Origin: Massilia rhizosphaerae | GTDB lineage: Bacteria > Pseudomonadota > Gammaproteobacteria > Burkholderiales > Burkholderiaceae_D | Assembly: GCF_016093545.1 (NCBI RefSeq) | Contig: NZ_JADKYX010000019.1 | Span: 62,001-126,000, forward strand | Direction: 5' to 3' | DNA: 64,000 bases | Shown: in pieces, positions 52,067 to 61,737 of the stretch | How the letters are laid out: each line of letters starts with the position of its first letter | Position numbering within the stretch: the stretch's first letter is position 1 | Position numbers and translations under genes: made by a program | The notes under the pieces: generated by a model | Told to the model about the DNA's origin: nothing | The model's input: the letters and a program-made list of their open reading frames with translations, nothing else | The model's database searches: none

Positions 52067-53680
52067 ATGGACGACAGCATGAAATCGAACGGCCTCTCCC
52101 TCCATCATCCTTTCGCGTTCTGGGCCGGTACGGCCGCCATCGTGGCCGGGGTGCTGGCGCACATTCCGATGTTCGTGTGCGCGTCGCACATGGGCTACCG
52201 GATGGTGGGCATGAAGATGGACGCCACGATGCTGGTCGGGATGGGGCTGATCCCGCTCGGGCTGCTGTTGGCGGCGTACGGCCTGATGCCGCGCATGGCA
52301 CAGCTGCGCCAGGCCACGGCGGCGCGCGGCGGCCTGCACTTCCACGTCGCGGACGGCATCCCGCTGAACCGCCAGCACTGGTATCTCGTCGCCGTGCTCG
52401 TGGTCGCGCTGACGATCGACGTGATGAAACCGGCAACCCTCGGCTTCGTCATGCCGGGCATGACCCGCGAATACGGCCTGGCCAAGCAGTCGGCCGGCCT
52501 GCTGGCCCTCGTGGCGCTGACGGGGACGACCGTCGGCTCCGTCGTATGGGGCGTCATCGCCGACCGCTTCGGCCGGCGCGCGACGATCCTGCTGTCCGCG
52601 CTGATGTTCATCGGCACCTCGATCTGCGGCGCGATGCCGTCGTTTGCGTGGAACCTCGCCATGTGCTTCCTGATGGGCGCGTCGGCCGGCGGCCTGCTGC
52701 CCATCACGTTCACGCTGATGGCCGAGATGATCCCGGCCGCGCACCGCGGCTGGCTGCTCGTCGCGCTGGGCGGGCTCGGCAACTCGGCCGGCTACCTGGT
52801 CGCCGCCTGGGCCGCGAGCCTGCTCGAGCCGCACTACGGCTGGCGCGTGCTGTGGCTGCTGGGCCTGCCGACGGGCGCCATCATCATCCTGCTCAGCCGC
52901 CTGTTGCCGGAATCGCCACGCTTCCTCGCGACCAACGGCCTGCATGCCGAAGCGCGCGCCGTGCTGGCCAAATTCGCCGGCGAGATCGATGCCGACGATG
53001 GCGCCGCCGCGGCGCAGTCCGACCGGCGCGCCACCGGCATGCGCGCCTTGCTGCAGGGGGGCTATGCCCCGCTGACGATCGGCATGGGCGTCGCCGGCAT
53101 CGCCTGGGGCCTGGCCAATTTCGGCTTCCTGCTGTGGCTGCCGACGAATTTGCGTGCGATGGGCATGGACGCCGCCACGGCAACGAGCCTGCTGGCGAAG
53201 TCCGCGTTCGTCGCGCTGCCCGGCACGCTCATCGTGATCCGGCTGTACCACCGCTGGAGCACGATCATGACGCTCGTGACCTTCATCGGCCTGTCGTGCG
53301 CGAGCCTGCTGGGCTTCTTCCTGCTCGGCTATTTTGACATCGGTTCGACGGCCGCGATGGTCGTGGCGACGGTCGCGCTGCTGGTCTCGGCCAGCGGCGT
53401 CATCGCCACCCTGATCCCGTACGCGTCCGAGATCTACCCCGTGCACCTGCGCGCCACCGGCTCCGGCGTCATCGCGGCCGGCTCCAAGCTGGGCGGCATC
53501 CTCGGCGCCGGCTTCGGCGTGGTCGGACTATTCGACAACGTGTCGCTGGCGGCGCTCGTGATCGCCGCGCCGATGGCGGCCGCGGCGTTCCTGCTGGCCA
53601 GGAGCGGAATCGATACGCGCGGGCGGCGGCTGGAAGAGATCCAGGGGATGCTCGACGGCGCCGCCGAGCCCGCGCATTAG
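52067..53680 (+). CDS. MFS transporter with a fused N-terminal membrane extension
   Basis: A 537-aa protein with 12 MFS helices preceded by an N-terminal extension of about 100 residues containing two extra hydrophobic segments (FAFWAGTAAIVAGVLAHIPMFV and MLVGMGLIPLGLLLAAYGLM), which is longer than most relatives. The MFS part begins RQHWYLVAVLVVALTIDVMKPATLGFVMPGM and has the loop 2-3 signature GVIADRFGRRATILLSA and the ASRHLPESPRFL-like LLPESPRFL block, as in sugar or aromatic-acid permeases. Start is ATG 52067 (or ATG 52079). A TATACT hexamer is at 51993-51998. The substrate is not evident. Confidence 0.85.
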   Translation: MDDSMKSNGLSLHHPFAFWAGTAAIVAGVLAHIPMFVCASHMGYRMVGMKMDATMLVGMGLIPLGLLLAAYGLMPRMAQLRQATAARGGLHFHVADGIPLNRQHWYLVAVLVVALTIDVMKPATLGFVMPGMTREYGLAKQSAGLLALVALTGTTVGSVVWGVIADRFGRRATILLSALMFIGTSICGAMPSFAWNLAMCFLMGASAGGLLPITFTLMAEMIPAAHRGWLLVALGGLGNSAGYLVAAWAASLLEPHYGWRVLWLLGLPTGAIIILLSRLLPESPRFLATNGLHAEARAVLAKFAGEIDADDGAAAAQSDRRATGMRALLQGGYAPLTIGMGVAGIAWGLANFGFLLWLPTNLRAMGMDAATATSLLAKSAFVALPGTLIVIRLYHRWSTIMTLVTFIGLSCASLLGFFLLGYFDIGSTAAMVVATVALLVSASGVIATLIPYASEIYPVHLRATGSGVIAAGSKLGGILGAGFGVVGLFDNVSLAALVIAAPMAAAAFLLARSGIDTRGRRLEEIQGMLDGAAEPAH

Positions 53681-53778
53681 GAACCTGTCCCAGCAGGGTG
53701 GCAGGCGCCGCAATCCCTCGAACACGGCCTGGCGGGCGTTGACGCGAACCTTCCGCGGCGCCAGCGGTCGAGAGAAGG

Positions 53779-54816
53779 ATGGACGACACCCGCAAATTGC
53801 GATCGACCGGAACCGGTCCGGACTGGGACGTGGACGGGACCGATCCGTTCGACGTCGCGCGCCTGGTGCCCGGCTTCCGGCCTCCCCCGCTGACGGAGGA
53901 AACGGCGGCGGCAGCGGCCGCCGCTGACGCGCGCATGCGCCACTGGCGCGATCCCGCCGGCGGTCCGCTCGTGCCCGGCTCCGCCAGGCATGCGGACGCC
54001 ACCTGCCGGATGTTTCTCGAGACATTCAACCCCTATCGCCCCGCCGTGCTGGACTGGCCCGAGCTGGTCCCGGCCGTACGCGAGCGCATCGTCGCGCTGC
54101 CCATCTGGGACATCGCCGTCCGGACCGAAGGCAAGGCGCGGCTGCGCATGGCGGCCTATGCCGGCACGCTGCGCGACCCCGGCATGCGCACCGCCCTCGC
54201 GTTGAACGCGTGGGAAGAGCAGCGCCACAAGGAGGTCCTGGCGCGCCTGGTCGCGGCGTACGGCATCGACCTCGCGCCCGAGCCGCCGCCCCCGCTTCCC
54301 CGGGACCGTGAATGGGCATATCTCGTCACCGGCTACAGCGAGTGCATCGACAGCTTTTTCGCATTCGGCCTGTTCGCCCTGGCGCGGCAGTCCGGCCTGT
54401 TTCCGCCGGAACTCGTCGACACGTTCGAACCCGTGATGCAGGAAGAGTGCCGCCACATCCTCCTGTTCGCCAACTGGGCCGCCTGGCACCGCGCCCGTCT
54501 TTCGCCGTGGCGCCGCCTGCGTTTCGAAGCGAGGGTCGCCGCCGTCTGGTGCTTCCTCGCGTGGGAACGCATCGGCCTGGCGCGCGCCGTCGACGCGCCG
54601 GGCAGCGCGCACGCACAGGACAACAATTTCACACTGCACGGCGCGCAATCGGTGGCGGACGGCGGCGTCGAACTCCGCGGCCTGCTCGCGCTCTGCCTTG
54701 CCGAAAACGACCGCCGCTTCGCCGGCTACGACGAACGGCTGCAGCGCCCGGCGACGATGCCACGGCTGGCCAGGCTCGCGCTGCGCCTGGCCGGGCTGTT
54801 CGGACGGAAGCGCTGA
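53779..54816 (+). CDS. Ferritin-like di-iron protein at the edge of the hopanoid cluster
   Basis: A 345-aa all-helical protein carrying a di-iron ligand set in the right order: E117, E147-xx-H150 (in EEQRH), E188 and E223-xx-H226 (in EECRH). This is the E-ExxH-E-ExxH pattern of ferritin-like oxidases and hydroxylases. Residues 1-90 have an extra Pro-rich segment with no recognised fold. No membrane helix or signal is seen. It is followed by the convergent HpnA gene and lies with the hopanoid genes, suggesting oxidative tailoring of a lipid, but no direct family is recognised. AGAAGGA precedes ATG 53779. Confidence 0.7.
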   Translation: MDDTRKLRSTGTGPDWDVDGTDPFDVARLVPGFRPPPLTEETAAAAAAADARMRHWRDPAGGPLVPGSARHADATCRMFLETFNPYRPAVLDWPELVPAVRERIVALPIWDIAVRTEGKARLRMAAYAGTLRDPGMRTALALNAWEEQRHKEVLARLVAAYGIDLAPEPPPPLPRDREWAYLVTGYSECIDSFFAFGLFALARQSGLFPPELVDTFEPVMQEECRHILLFANWAAWHRARLSPWRRLRFEARVAAVWCFLAWERIGLARAVDAPGSAHAQDNNFTLHGAQSVADGGVELRGLLALCLAENDRRFAGYDERLQRPATMPRLARLALRLAGLFGRKR

Positions 54817-54880
54817 GCCGAGGGGTGCGTTTCGTCGAGCTGTATGCGCGTGCGCCCGGCTGCACCCGCCTCGGCAACCA

Positions 54881-55882
54881 TCAATCGAGATACCCTTCCT
54901 GCCCGAACCACGCGACCGCTGCCCGCACGCCGGCCATGTACGGCCCAGGCCGATAGCCAAGTTCCCGCTCCGCCTTGGCCGACGAAAAGAACATCCGGTT
55001 GCGCGCCATCTTCAAGCCATCCACCGTCAGGAACGGTTCCCGGCCGCTCAGGCGCGCGACTGCCTCGGCCGCGTGCGCCAGCGGCATGAGCGGCGCCGCC
55101 GGCAGCCGCAACCGCGGCGGCGCACGCCCGACGAGCTGCGCGATCCCGCCCAGCAGATCGCGCAGCATGACGTTCTGCCCGCCGAGAATGTAGCGCTCGC
55201 CCAGCCGCCCGTGCGCCAGCGCGAGCAAATGCCCATGCGCCACGTCCTCGACGTCGACGACGTTCAGCCCCGTCTCCACGAAAGCCGGCATCCGCCCTCG
55301 CGCGGCCTCGACGATGATGCGGCCCGTCGGCGTCGGCCGCACGTCGCGCGCGCCGACCGGCGTCGACGGGTTGACGATCACGGCCGGCAAACCGTCCTGC
55401 GCGACCATGCGCTCGACCAGCCGCTCGGCCGCCACCTTGCTGCGCTTGTACGCGCCGATGGCGTCGTGCTCGGCCAGCGGCGCGTCCTCCGTGGCCGCCA
55501 CGGTGGCCGGCCCCACCCGCAGCGTGGCCACGCTGCTGGTGACGACGACGCGCTCGACCCCGGCCGCCAGCGCGGCACGCATCACGGCCTGCGTGCCGTC
55601 GACGTTGTTGCGCACGATCTCGCCGGGATCGCGCGCCCACAGCCGGTAATCCGCCGCGACATGCAGCAGGAAACGCGCGCCGGCCAGCGCGCGCCCGACG
55701 GCCGCCGCGTCGCGCATGTCGCCTTCCGCCAGTTCCGCGTCCAGTCCGACGAGGTTGCGACGCGGGCTGCCGGCGCGCACCAGGGCACGGACGGCGTAGC
55801 CCTCCGCCAGCGCGGCGCGCGCCACCGCGGCGCCGACGAACCCGGCCGCGCCCGTGACCAGCACGAGGTCCCTTCCCGTCAC
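54881..55882 (-). CDS. hpnA: HpnA-like hopanoid-associated sugar epimerase
   Basis: An extended SDR/NAD-dependent epimerase of about 333 aa. The Rossmann motif is [20 protein letters not shown], with the acidic NAD/NADP region ELAEGDMRD, the catalytic YxxxK in [15 protein letters not shown] and [18 protein letters not shown], typical of HpnA. I chose the GTG at 55882 because GGAGGGGG lies ahead of it at good spacing; ATG 55900 and 55915 are alternatives. It diverges from the ispH-hpnH operon. HpnA is linked to hopanoid side-chain sugars or storage; its exact reaction is not settled. Confidence 0.85.
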   Translation of the reverse strand: MTGRDLVLVTGAAGFVGAAVARAALAEGYAVRALVRAGSPRRNLVGLDAELAEGDMRDAAAVGRALAGARFLLHVAADYRLWARDPGEIVRNNVDGTQAVMRAALAAGVERVVVTSSVATLRVGPATVAATEDAPLAEHDAIGAYKRSKVAAERLVERMVAQDGLPAVIVNPSTPVGARDVRPTPTGRIIVEAARGRMPAFVETGLNVVDVEDVAHGHLLALAHGRLGERYILGGQNVMLRDLLGGIAQLVGRAPPRLRLPAAPLMPLAHAAEAVARLSGREPFLTVDGLKMARNRMFFSSAKAERELGYRPGPYMAGVRAAVAWFGQEGYLD

Positions 55883-56027
55883 CGCTGCCCCCTCCGGCAT
55901 CCATCTGCGTCGCATTCTAGGGGTCGTATGCGACCGGCATAACCATTTAGATCAAACAGGTCGCACGAACTTGCGCGCCCGCGCCGACTCCAACCTGCAC
56001 CGAACGAACACACCGCAGAGAGCCGTC

Positions 56028-56972
56028 ATGCACGTCATCCTTGCCCAGCCGCGCGGATTTTGCGCGGGCGTCGTCCGAGCCATCGAGATCGTCGAGCGCG
56101 CGCTCGAGCGGCACGGCGCGCCTGTTTACGTGCGTCACGAAATCGTCCACAACCAGGCCGTCGTGAACGGCCTGCGCGACAAGGGGGCCGTGTTCGTCGA
56201 AGACCTGGACGAAGTTCCGCGGCAGGCGGTGGCCGTCTTCAGCGCGCACGGCGTGGCGCGCGCGGTCGAGGCCGACGCGGATGCGCGCGCCCTGCACGTG
56301 CTGGACGCCACGTGCCCGCTCGTCGCCAAGGTCCACATCCAGGGTCGGCAATACGCGGCCAGCGGGCGGACGGTGATCCTGATCGGCCATCCCGGCCATC
56401 CGGAGGTCGAGGGGACCATGGGGCAGATCGACGGCCGCGTCGTGCTCGTGCGCGACGCGCGCGAAGCGGAGGCGCTCGACCTGCCGGCCGACACGCCGGT
56501 CGCCTACGTCACCCAGACGACGCTCAGCGTGGACGACACGCGCGGCGTCATCGCGGCGCTGCGGCGGCGCTTCACGGACATCGTCGGCCCCGACGTGCGC
56601 GACATCTGCTATGCCACGCAAAATCGCCAGCGCGCCGTGCGCGACCTGTGCCGCCGGGTCGACGTGCTGCTCGTCGTCGGCGCCCTGAACAGCTCGAACT
56701 CGAACCGCCTGCGCGAGATCGGCGCCGAGACCGGCACGCCGACGTGGCTGCTGGCGGACGGCGGCGAGCTCGATCCCGCCTGGGTCGCGGGCGCGGCCGT
56801 GGTCGGGATCACGGCCGGCGCCTCCGCGCCCGAAGCCATGGTCGAGCACGTGATCGACGCCCTGCGCGCGCTCGGGCCCGTCGACGTGTCGACGATGGAC
56901 GGCATCGAGGAACACATCGAATTCCGGCTGCCGCGCGCCCTCGCGGACATGCGGCACGGCGCCGGGCCGTGA
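56028..56972 (+). CDS. ispH: 4-hydroxy-3-methylbut-2-enyl diphosphate reductase
   Basis: A 314-aa iron-sulfur enzyme of the final MEP-pathway step, making IPP and DMAPP. The three cluster cysteines are visible: PRGFCAGV near residue 12, DATCPLV near 97 and [10 protein letters not shown] near 196. Other conserved blocks are [30 protein letters not shown] and [11 protein letters not shown]. In this position IspH supplies isoprenoid precursor for hopanoid synthesis, and the genome probably has another housekeeping copy. ATG 56028 with GCAGAG upstream; the frame extends further without support. It leads the plus-strand hpn operon (13 bp before hpnH). Confidence 0.93.
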   Translation: MHVILAQPRGFCAGVVRAIEIVERALERHGAPVYVRHEIVHNQAVVNGLRDKGAVFVEDLDEVPRQAVAVFSAHGVARAVEADADARALHVLDATCPLVAKVHIQGRQYAASGRTVILIGHPGHPEVEGTMGQIDGRVVLVRDAREAEALDLPADTPVAYVTQTTLSVDDTRGVIAALRRRFTDIVGPDVRDICYATQNRQRAVRDLCRRVDVLLVVGALNSSNSNRLREIGAETGTPTWLLADGGELDPAWVAGAAVVGITAGASAPEAMVEHVIDALRALGPVDVSTMDGIEEHIEFRLPRALADMRHGAGP

Positions 56973-56985
56973 CGAGGAGACGAGA

Positions 56986-58128
56986 ATGGCGATCCCGCTC
57001 CTGCAGAAAACCCTCGTCGGCGCCTACGTGCTGCGCCAGCACCTGGCCGGGGTGCACCGCTATCCGCTCGCGCTGATGCTCGAGCCGCTGTTCCGCTGCA
57101 ACCTGGCGTGCGCGGGATGCGGCAAGATCGATTATCCGGGCGAGATCCTCGACCAGCGCCTGTCCGTGGACGACTGCCTGGACGCCGTCGACGAATGCGG
57201 GGCCCCCGTCGTGTCCATCGCGGGCGGCGAGCCGCTGCTGCACAAGGACATGGCCGCGATCGCCGCCGGCATCGTCGCCCGCCGCAAATTCGTCTACCTG
57301 TGCACGAACGCCCTGCTGATGGAAAGAAAACTCGGCGAGTACCGGCCGAGCCCGTTCTTCACGTGGTCCGTCCACCTCGACGGCGACGAAGCCATGCACG
57401 ACCGCTCCGTCTGTCGTGCGGGCGTGTACCGACGCGCCGTCGCGGCGATCGAGCGGGCCAAGGCGGCGGGCTTCCGCGTCAACGTCAACTGCACGCTGTT
57501 CAACGACGCGCAACCGGACCGGGTGGCCGACTTCTTCGACGCATTGAACGACATGGAGGTGGACGGCATCACCGTGTCGCCGGGCTATGCCTACGAGCGC
57601 GCCCCGGAGCAGCAGCATTTCCTCACGCGCAGTCGGACGAGGCAATTGTTCCGGGACATATTCGCACGCGGCCAGGGCGGGCGGCGCTGGGGGTTCAGCC
57701 AGTCCAGCCTGTTCCTCGACTTCCTCGCCGGGAACCGGACCTACCGCTGCACGCCCTGGGGCAATCCGACCCGTACCGTATTCGGCTGGCAACGCCCGTG
57801 CTATCTGCTCGGCGAAGGCTATGCCCGCACGTTCCGCGAACTGATGGACGAGACCGACTGGGATGCCTACGGCACGGGCCGCTACGAAAAATGCGCCGAC
57901 TGCATGGTGCACAGCGGCTACGAGGCGAGCGCCGTCCGCGACACCCTCGCCCATCCGCTGGCCGCCGCCAGGGTCGCGCTGCGCGGCGTGGCGACGCGCG
58001 GACCGATGGCGCCCGACATCCCGCTGCGCGACCAGCGGCCCGCGCAGTACGTGCATGGGCAGCAGGTGGCCGTCCGGCTGGATGAAATCCGCGGCCGCAG
58101 GACCGGGACGAGCAGGGGGGCACCGTGA
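56986..58128 (+). CDS. hpnH: HpnH, radical SAM adenosylhopane synthase
   Basis: A 380-aa radical-SAM enzyme adding an adenosyl group to diploptene, which starts extended hopanoid formation. The cluster motif is CNLACAGC (C38, C42, C45), and the SAM-binding region has VVSIAGGEPLLHKD. The C-terminus has the RPCYLLGEGYARTFRELMDETDWDAYGTGR and YEKCADCMVHSGYEASAV blocks typical of HpnH. GAGGAGACGAGA precedes ATG 56986. It is followed by hpnI with a 1-nt overlap (stop TGA and ATG). Confidence 0.95.
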   Translation: MAIPLLQKTLVGAYVLRQHLAGVHRYPLALMLEPLFRCNLACAGCGKIDYPGEILDQRLSVDDCLDAVDECGAPVVSIAGGEPLLHKDMAAIAAGIVARRKFVYLCTNALLMERKLGEYRPSPFFTWSVHLDGDEAMHDRSVCRAGVYRRAVAAIERAKAAGFRVNVNCTLFNDAQPDRVADFFDALNDMEVDGITVSPGYAYERAPEQQHFLTRSRTRQLFRDIFARGQGGRRWGFSQSSLFLDFLAGNRTYRCTPWGNPTRTVFGWQRPCYLLGEGYARTFRELMDETDWDAYGTGRYEKCADCMVHSGYEASAVRDTLAHPLAAARVALRGVATRGPMAPDIPLRDQRPAQYVHGQQVAVRLDEIRGRRTGTSRGAP

Positions 58129-59345
58129 TGCCGGCTGCTCCATCCTTCGCGGCCATTGCCGGCACGGCCCTCACGCTGCTGGCGGCACTGTACGCGCTGG
58201 CCGCCCTGCTGTGCCGCGGCCGCCTCGGCCTGCACCCGGGGCACGCGGGCAGTACGGACCGCGCGCGCGGCCAAACCGCCTGGGCACCCGTCACCGTGCT
58301 CAAGCCCCTGTGCGGCGCCGAGCCGCGGCTGGAAGACAACCTCGCCGGCCTGTGTACGCAAACCCATCCGTGCTACCAGCTCGTGTTCGGCGTCCGCGCG
58401 CCGGACGACCCGGCCATCGCCGTCGTCGAGCGGCTCGCACGCCGCTATCCCGCCGTCGACATACGCCTCGTCGTCGATCCGCGCGTGCACGGCAGCAACC
58501 TCAAAGTGAGCAACCTGATCAACATGATGGATGCCGCGCGCCATCCCTGGCTCGTGCTGGCCGACAGCGACATCGCCGTCGAACCCGATTACCTGGCCCG
58601 CGTGACGGCGCCGCTGGCCGCGCCCGACGTCGGCATCGTCACGTGCCTGTACCATGGACGTCCGCTGGACAACGTCTGGTCCCGCATCGGCGCGCTCTTC
58701 GTCGACACGTGGTTCGCCCCGTCCGTGCGGGTGGCGAGCAGCGGCGGCAGCTGTGCGTTCGCATTCGGCGCGACCATCGCCGTCCGCGCGTCCACGCTGC
58801 GCGCCGTCGGCGGCGTCGAGGTGCTGAAGAACCGCCTCGCCGACGACTACCGCCTCGGCGAACTCACCCGGAACCTGGGTCTGCGGACCGTCCTGTCCGA
58901 CGTCTGCGTCGGCACCGACGTGACCGAAGACAGCCTCCGCGCGCTGTGGGCGCGCGAGCGGCGCTGGATGCAGACGATCCGTTCCCTGAACCCGCTCGGC
59001 TACGCCTGCTCCTTCGTCACGTTCACCTTGCCGATGCTGGCGCTCGGCGTCGCACTGGCGCCCACTGCGTGGAACGCAACGCTGGCCGTCGCCGGCGGCG
59101 CCGCACGCCTCGGCCTCCACTTCCGGCAGCCCGCGCCCGGCGTGCCGCCGCCCGGGCACGCCCGGTACGCGCCGCTCCGCGATTGCCTGCTGCTGGCCGA
59201 GTGGCTGAGCGCCTTCGCCGGCACGACGGCGCGCTGGCGCGGGCACCGCCTGCCCATCGATACGCGGTCCGCATCCGTCGCCGACAGGTCCGTCGCGGCG
59301 GCGCGGCCATCCTTGCGACAACGGTCATGGACGCCACGACGATGA
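58128..59345 (+). CDS. hpnI: HpnI-like hopanoid glycosyltransferase
   Basis: A 405-aa GT2-family enzyme with an N-terminal membrane helix (TALTLLAALYALAALL). The GT-A fold has VTVLKPLCGAEPRLEDNL, WLVLADSDIAVEPDYL with the DxD-type metal site, and ERRWMQTIRSLNPLGY (QxxRW-like). C-terminal hydrophobic segments follow. HpnI transfers GlcNAc in the making of glucosaminyl-BHT. ATG 58128 overlaps the hpnH stop by 1 nt; a GTG at 58125 exists in the same frame. It overlaps hpnJ by ATGA. Confidence 0.92.
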   Translation: MPAAPSFAAIAGTALTLLAALYALAALLCRGRLGLHPGHAGSTDRARGQTAWAPVTVLKPLCGAEPRLEDNLAGLCTQTHPCYQLVFGVRAPDDPAIAVVERLARRYPAVDIRLVVDPRVHGSNLKVSNLINMMDAARHPWLVLADSDIAVEPDYLARVTAPLAAPDVGIVTCLYHGRPLDNVWSRIGALFVDTWFAPSVRVASSGGSCAFAFGATIAVRASTLRAVGGVEVLKNRLADDYRLGELTRNLGLRTVLSDVCVGTDVTEDSLRALWARERRWMQTIRSLNPLGYACSFVTFTLPMLALGVALAPTAWNATLAVAGGAARLGLHFRQPAPGVPPPGHARYAPLRDCLLLAEWLSAFAGTTARWRGHRLPIDTRSASVADRSVAAARPSLRQRSWTPRR

Positions 59346-60802
59346 ACACACCGACGACGTCGACACCGATGCAAAAGACCCTGTTCCTGCAGGCGCCCTC
59401 GTTCGACGGCTTCGACGGCGGCGCCGGCTCGCGCTACCAGGCGCGGCGCGAAATCCGGTCGTTCTGGTATCCGACCTGGCTGGCCCAGCCGGCCGCCCTC
59501 GTGCCCGGCAGCCGCCTGCTCGACGCGCCCGCGGACGGCCTCACCGTCGCGCAGACGCTCGACATCGCGCGGCATTACGAACTCGTGATCGTCCACACGA
59601 GCACGCCGTCGTTTCCCGGCGACGTGCGGTTCGCCGGGCTGCTCAAGGATGCGCATCCCGGCATACGCGTCGGCATGGTGGGGGCGAAAGTCGCGGTCGA
59701 CCCGGGCGGCTCGCTGCGGGCGGGCCCCGCCATCGACTTCGTCGCGCGCGAGGAATTCGATTTCACCTGCCGCGACATCGCCCAGGGCCGGCCGCTGGCG
59801 GACGTCGACGGCGTCAGCTGGCGCACTGCCGACGGTGCGATCCGCCACAACCCGCCGCGCGCCATCATTGAGGACATGGACGCGCTGCCGTTCGTCGCTC
59901 CCGTCTACCGCCGCGACCTGAACCTCCGCAATTATTTCATCGGCTACCTGAACTACCCCTACGTGTCGCTGTACACGGGACGCGGCTGCCGCTCGCGCTG
60001 CACGTTCTGCCTGTGGCCGCAGACCGTCGGCGGGCACCGCTACCGCACCCGGTCGGCCGACAACGTGCTGGCCGAGGTCCGCTGGATCAAGGACAACATG
60101 CCCGAAGTGAAGGAAATCATGTTCGACGACGACACGTTCACGGATTTCCGTCCCCGCGCCGAGGAGATCGCGCGCGGCCTGGGGAAATTGGGCGTGACGT
60201 GGTCGTGCAATGCGAAAGCGAACGTGCCTTACTCGACGCTCAAGGTGATGAAGGAAAATGGACTGCGGCTGCTGCTGGTGGGCTACGAGTCCGGCGACGA
60301 CCAGATCCTCCTGAACATCAAGAAGGGCTTGCGGACGGACATCGCGCGCCGCTTCGCCGCCGACTGCCGGGCGCTCGGCATCACGGTGCACGGCACCTTC
60401 ATCCTCGGCCTGCCCGGCGAGACGCGGGAGACGATTGCGAAGTCGATCGCGTTCGCGAAGGAAATCAACCCGCACACGATCCAGGTCTCGCTGGCCGCGC
60501 CGTACCCGGGCACCCGGCTGTACGAACAGGCGCTGCAAAACGACTGGATTCCGGCGCACAAGACGATCCCCCTCGTCGACGGCAGCGGCGTGCAGCTGGC
60601 CGCCCTCAGCTATCCGCACCTGTCGCGCGACGAGATCTACCATGGCGTGGAGCAGTTTTACCGGAGCTTTTACTTCCGCCCATCCAAGATCTGGGAAATC
60701 GTCAGCGAGATGCTGCGCAGCCGGGACATGACCCGGCGCCGCCTGCGCGAAGGGGTCGAGTTCTTTCACTTCCTGCGCGCCCACGGCGCCTCGCAGTCAT
60801 GA
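59342..60802 (+). CDS. hpnJ: HpnJ, radical SAM hopanoid protein
   Basis: A 486-aa B12-binding-domain plus radical-SAM protein. The N-terminal part (MQKTLFLQAPSFDGFDGGAGSRYQA) is a family signature, and the radical-SAM motif is CRSRCTFC (C216, C220, C223), followed by PQTVGGHRYR and EIMFDDDTFTDF. HpnJ converts a glucosamine-linked hopanoid into the cyclitol ether. ATG 59342 overlaps the hpnI stop as ATGA; ATG 59327 and ATG 59369 are in the same frame. The next gene also overlaps by ATGA. Confidence 0.93.
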   Translation: MNTPTTSTPMQKTLFLQAPSFDGFDGGAGSRYQARREIRSFWYPTWLAQPAALVPGSRLLDAPADGLTVAQTLDIARHYELVIVHTSTPSFPGDVRFAGLLKDAHPGIRVGMVGAKVAVDPGGSLRAGPAIDFVAREEFDFTCRDIAQGRPLADVDGVSWRTADGAIRHNPPRAIIEDMDALPFVAPVYRRDLNLRNYFIGYLNYPYVSLYTGRGCRSRCTFCLWPQTVGGHRYRTRSADNVLAEVRWIKDNMPEVKEIMFDDDTFTDFRPRAEEIARGLGKLGVTWSCNAKANVPYSTLKVMKENGLRLLLVGYESGDDQILLNIKKGLRTDIARRFAADCRALGITVHGTFILGLPGETRETIAKSIAFAKEINPHTIQVSLAAPYPGTRLYEQALQNDWIPAHKTIPLVDGSGVQLAALSYPHLSRDEIYHGVEQFYRSFYFRPSKIWEIVSEMLRSRDMTRRRLREGVEFFHFLRAHGASQS

Positions 60803-61737
60803 ACGCCGGCACGCCGCGCATGCGCATGGCGCCGGGGCCGGGCCTCGTCGTGACCGCCGACGACTTCGGCCTGCACCCGACCGTGAACGAGGCCGTCGAA
60901 CGGGCGCACACGGACGGCATCCTGACGGCCGCCAGCCTGATGGTCGGCGCACCCGCCGCCCGCGACGCGATCGCGCGCGCACGCGCGCTGCCGCGACTGC
61001 GCGTCGGGCTGCACCTCGTCCTGGCCGACGGCCCTGCCGTGCTGCCGCCGCGGGCGATCCCCGACCTCGTCGACGAACGCGGACACTTCGGCAACCGCAT
61101 GGCGCGCGCCGGCGTGCGCTTCTTTTGCCTGCCGCGCGTGCGCCGGCAGCTCGCGCTGGAGATCCGCGCGCAGTTCGAAGCATTCGCCGCCAGCGGCCTG
61201 GCGCTCGACCACGTCAACGCGCACAAGCATTTCCACTTGCATCCGACGATCCTGTCGTTCATCCTCCGTATCGGCCGCGCGTTCGGCCTGCGCGCCGTGC
61301 GGCTGCCGCGCGAGACGGGGCCGCCGGCGCCGCCATGGCTGCGTCCGTGGCTGGCGCTGCTCGCCGCGCGGCTGGACGCCGCAGGCATCGCCCACAACGA
61401 TTACGTGGCCGGCATCCGCCAGTCGGGCCGCTTCGACGAACCGGCCCTGCTGGCCGCGCTGCGCCGCCTGCCGGCAACGGGCGTCGGCGAGCTCTATCTG
61501 CACCCCGCGCTCGACTCGGGTGCGGCGATTGCGCCGTCCATGCGAGGCTACCGGCACCTGGACGAATTCGCCGCCCTCGTTTCGCCGCGCGTGCGGGCCG
61601 CGTGCGACGCGTTGCGCGCGCAAGGCTGGCGCTTCGGCGGGTTTGCCGACTTCGCCGCAACGCCCGCCGCCCCGCGCGCCGGTGCGCCCGCTGCGTCCGG
61701 CGCGTCCGCCGCCGCCATCGGCCGCGCGCCGCCATGA
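60799..61737 (+). CDS. hpnK: HpnK, YdjC-type hopanoid deacetylase
   Basis: A 312-aa YdjC/ChbG-fold protein. The metal site is VVTADDFGLHPTVNEAVERAH (Asp-Asp) and VNAHKHFHLHPTIL (His pair), consistent with a deacetylase acting on the GlcNAc group installed by HpnI. ATG 60799 overlaps the hpnJ stop as ATGA. The tail is Ala-rich and low-complexity, as is common here. It couples to hpnL by ATGA (61734). Confidence 0.92.
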   Translation: MNAGTPRMRMAPGPGLVVTADDFGLHPTVNEAVERAHTDGILTAASLMVGAPAARDAIARARALPRLRVGLHLVLADGPAVLPPRAIPDLVDERGHFGNRMARAGVRFFCLPRVRRQLALEIRAQFEAFAASGLALDHVNAHKHFHLHPTILSFILRIGRAFGLRAVRLPRETGPPAPPWLRPWLALLAARLDAAGIAHNDYVAGIRQSGRFDEPALLAALRRLPATGVGELYLHPALDSGAAIAPSMRGYRHLDEFAALVSPRVRAACDALRAQGWRFGGFADFAATPAAPRAGAPAASGASAAAIGRAPP

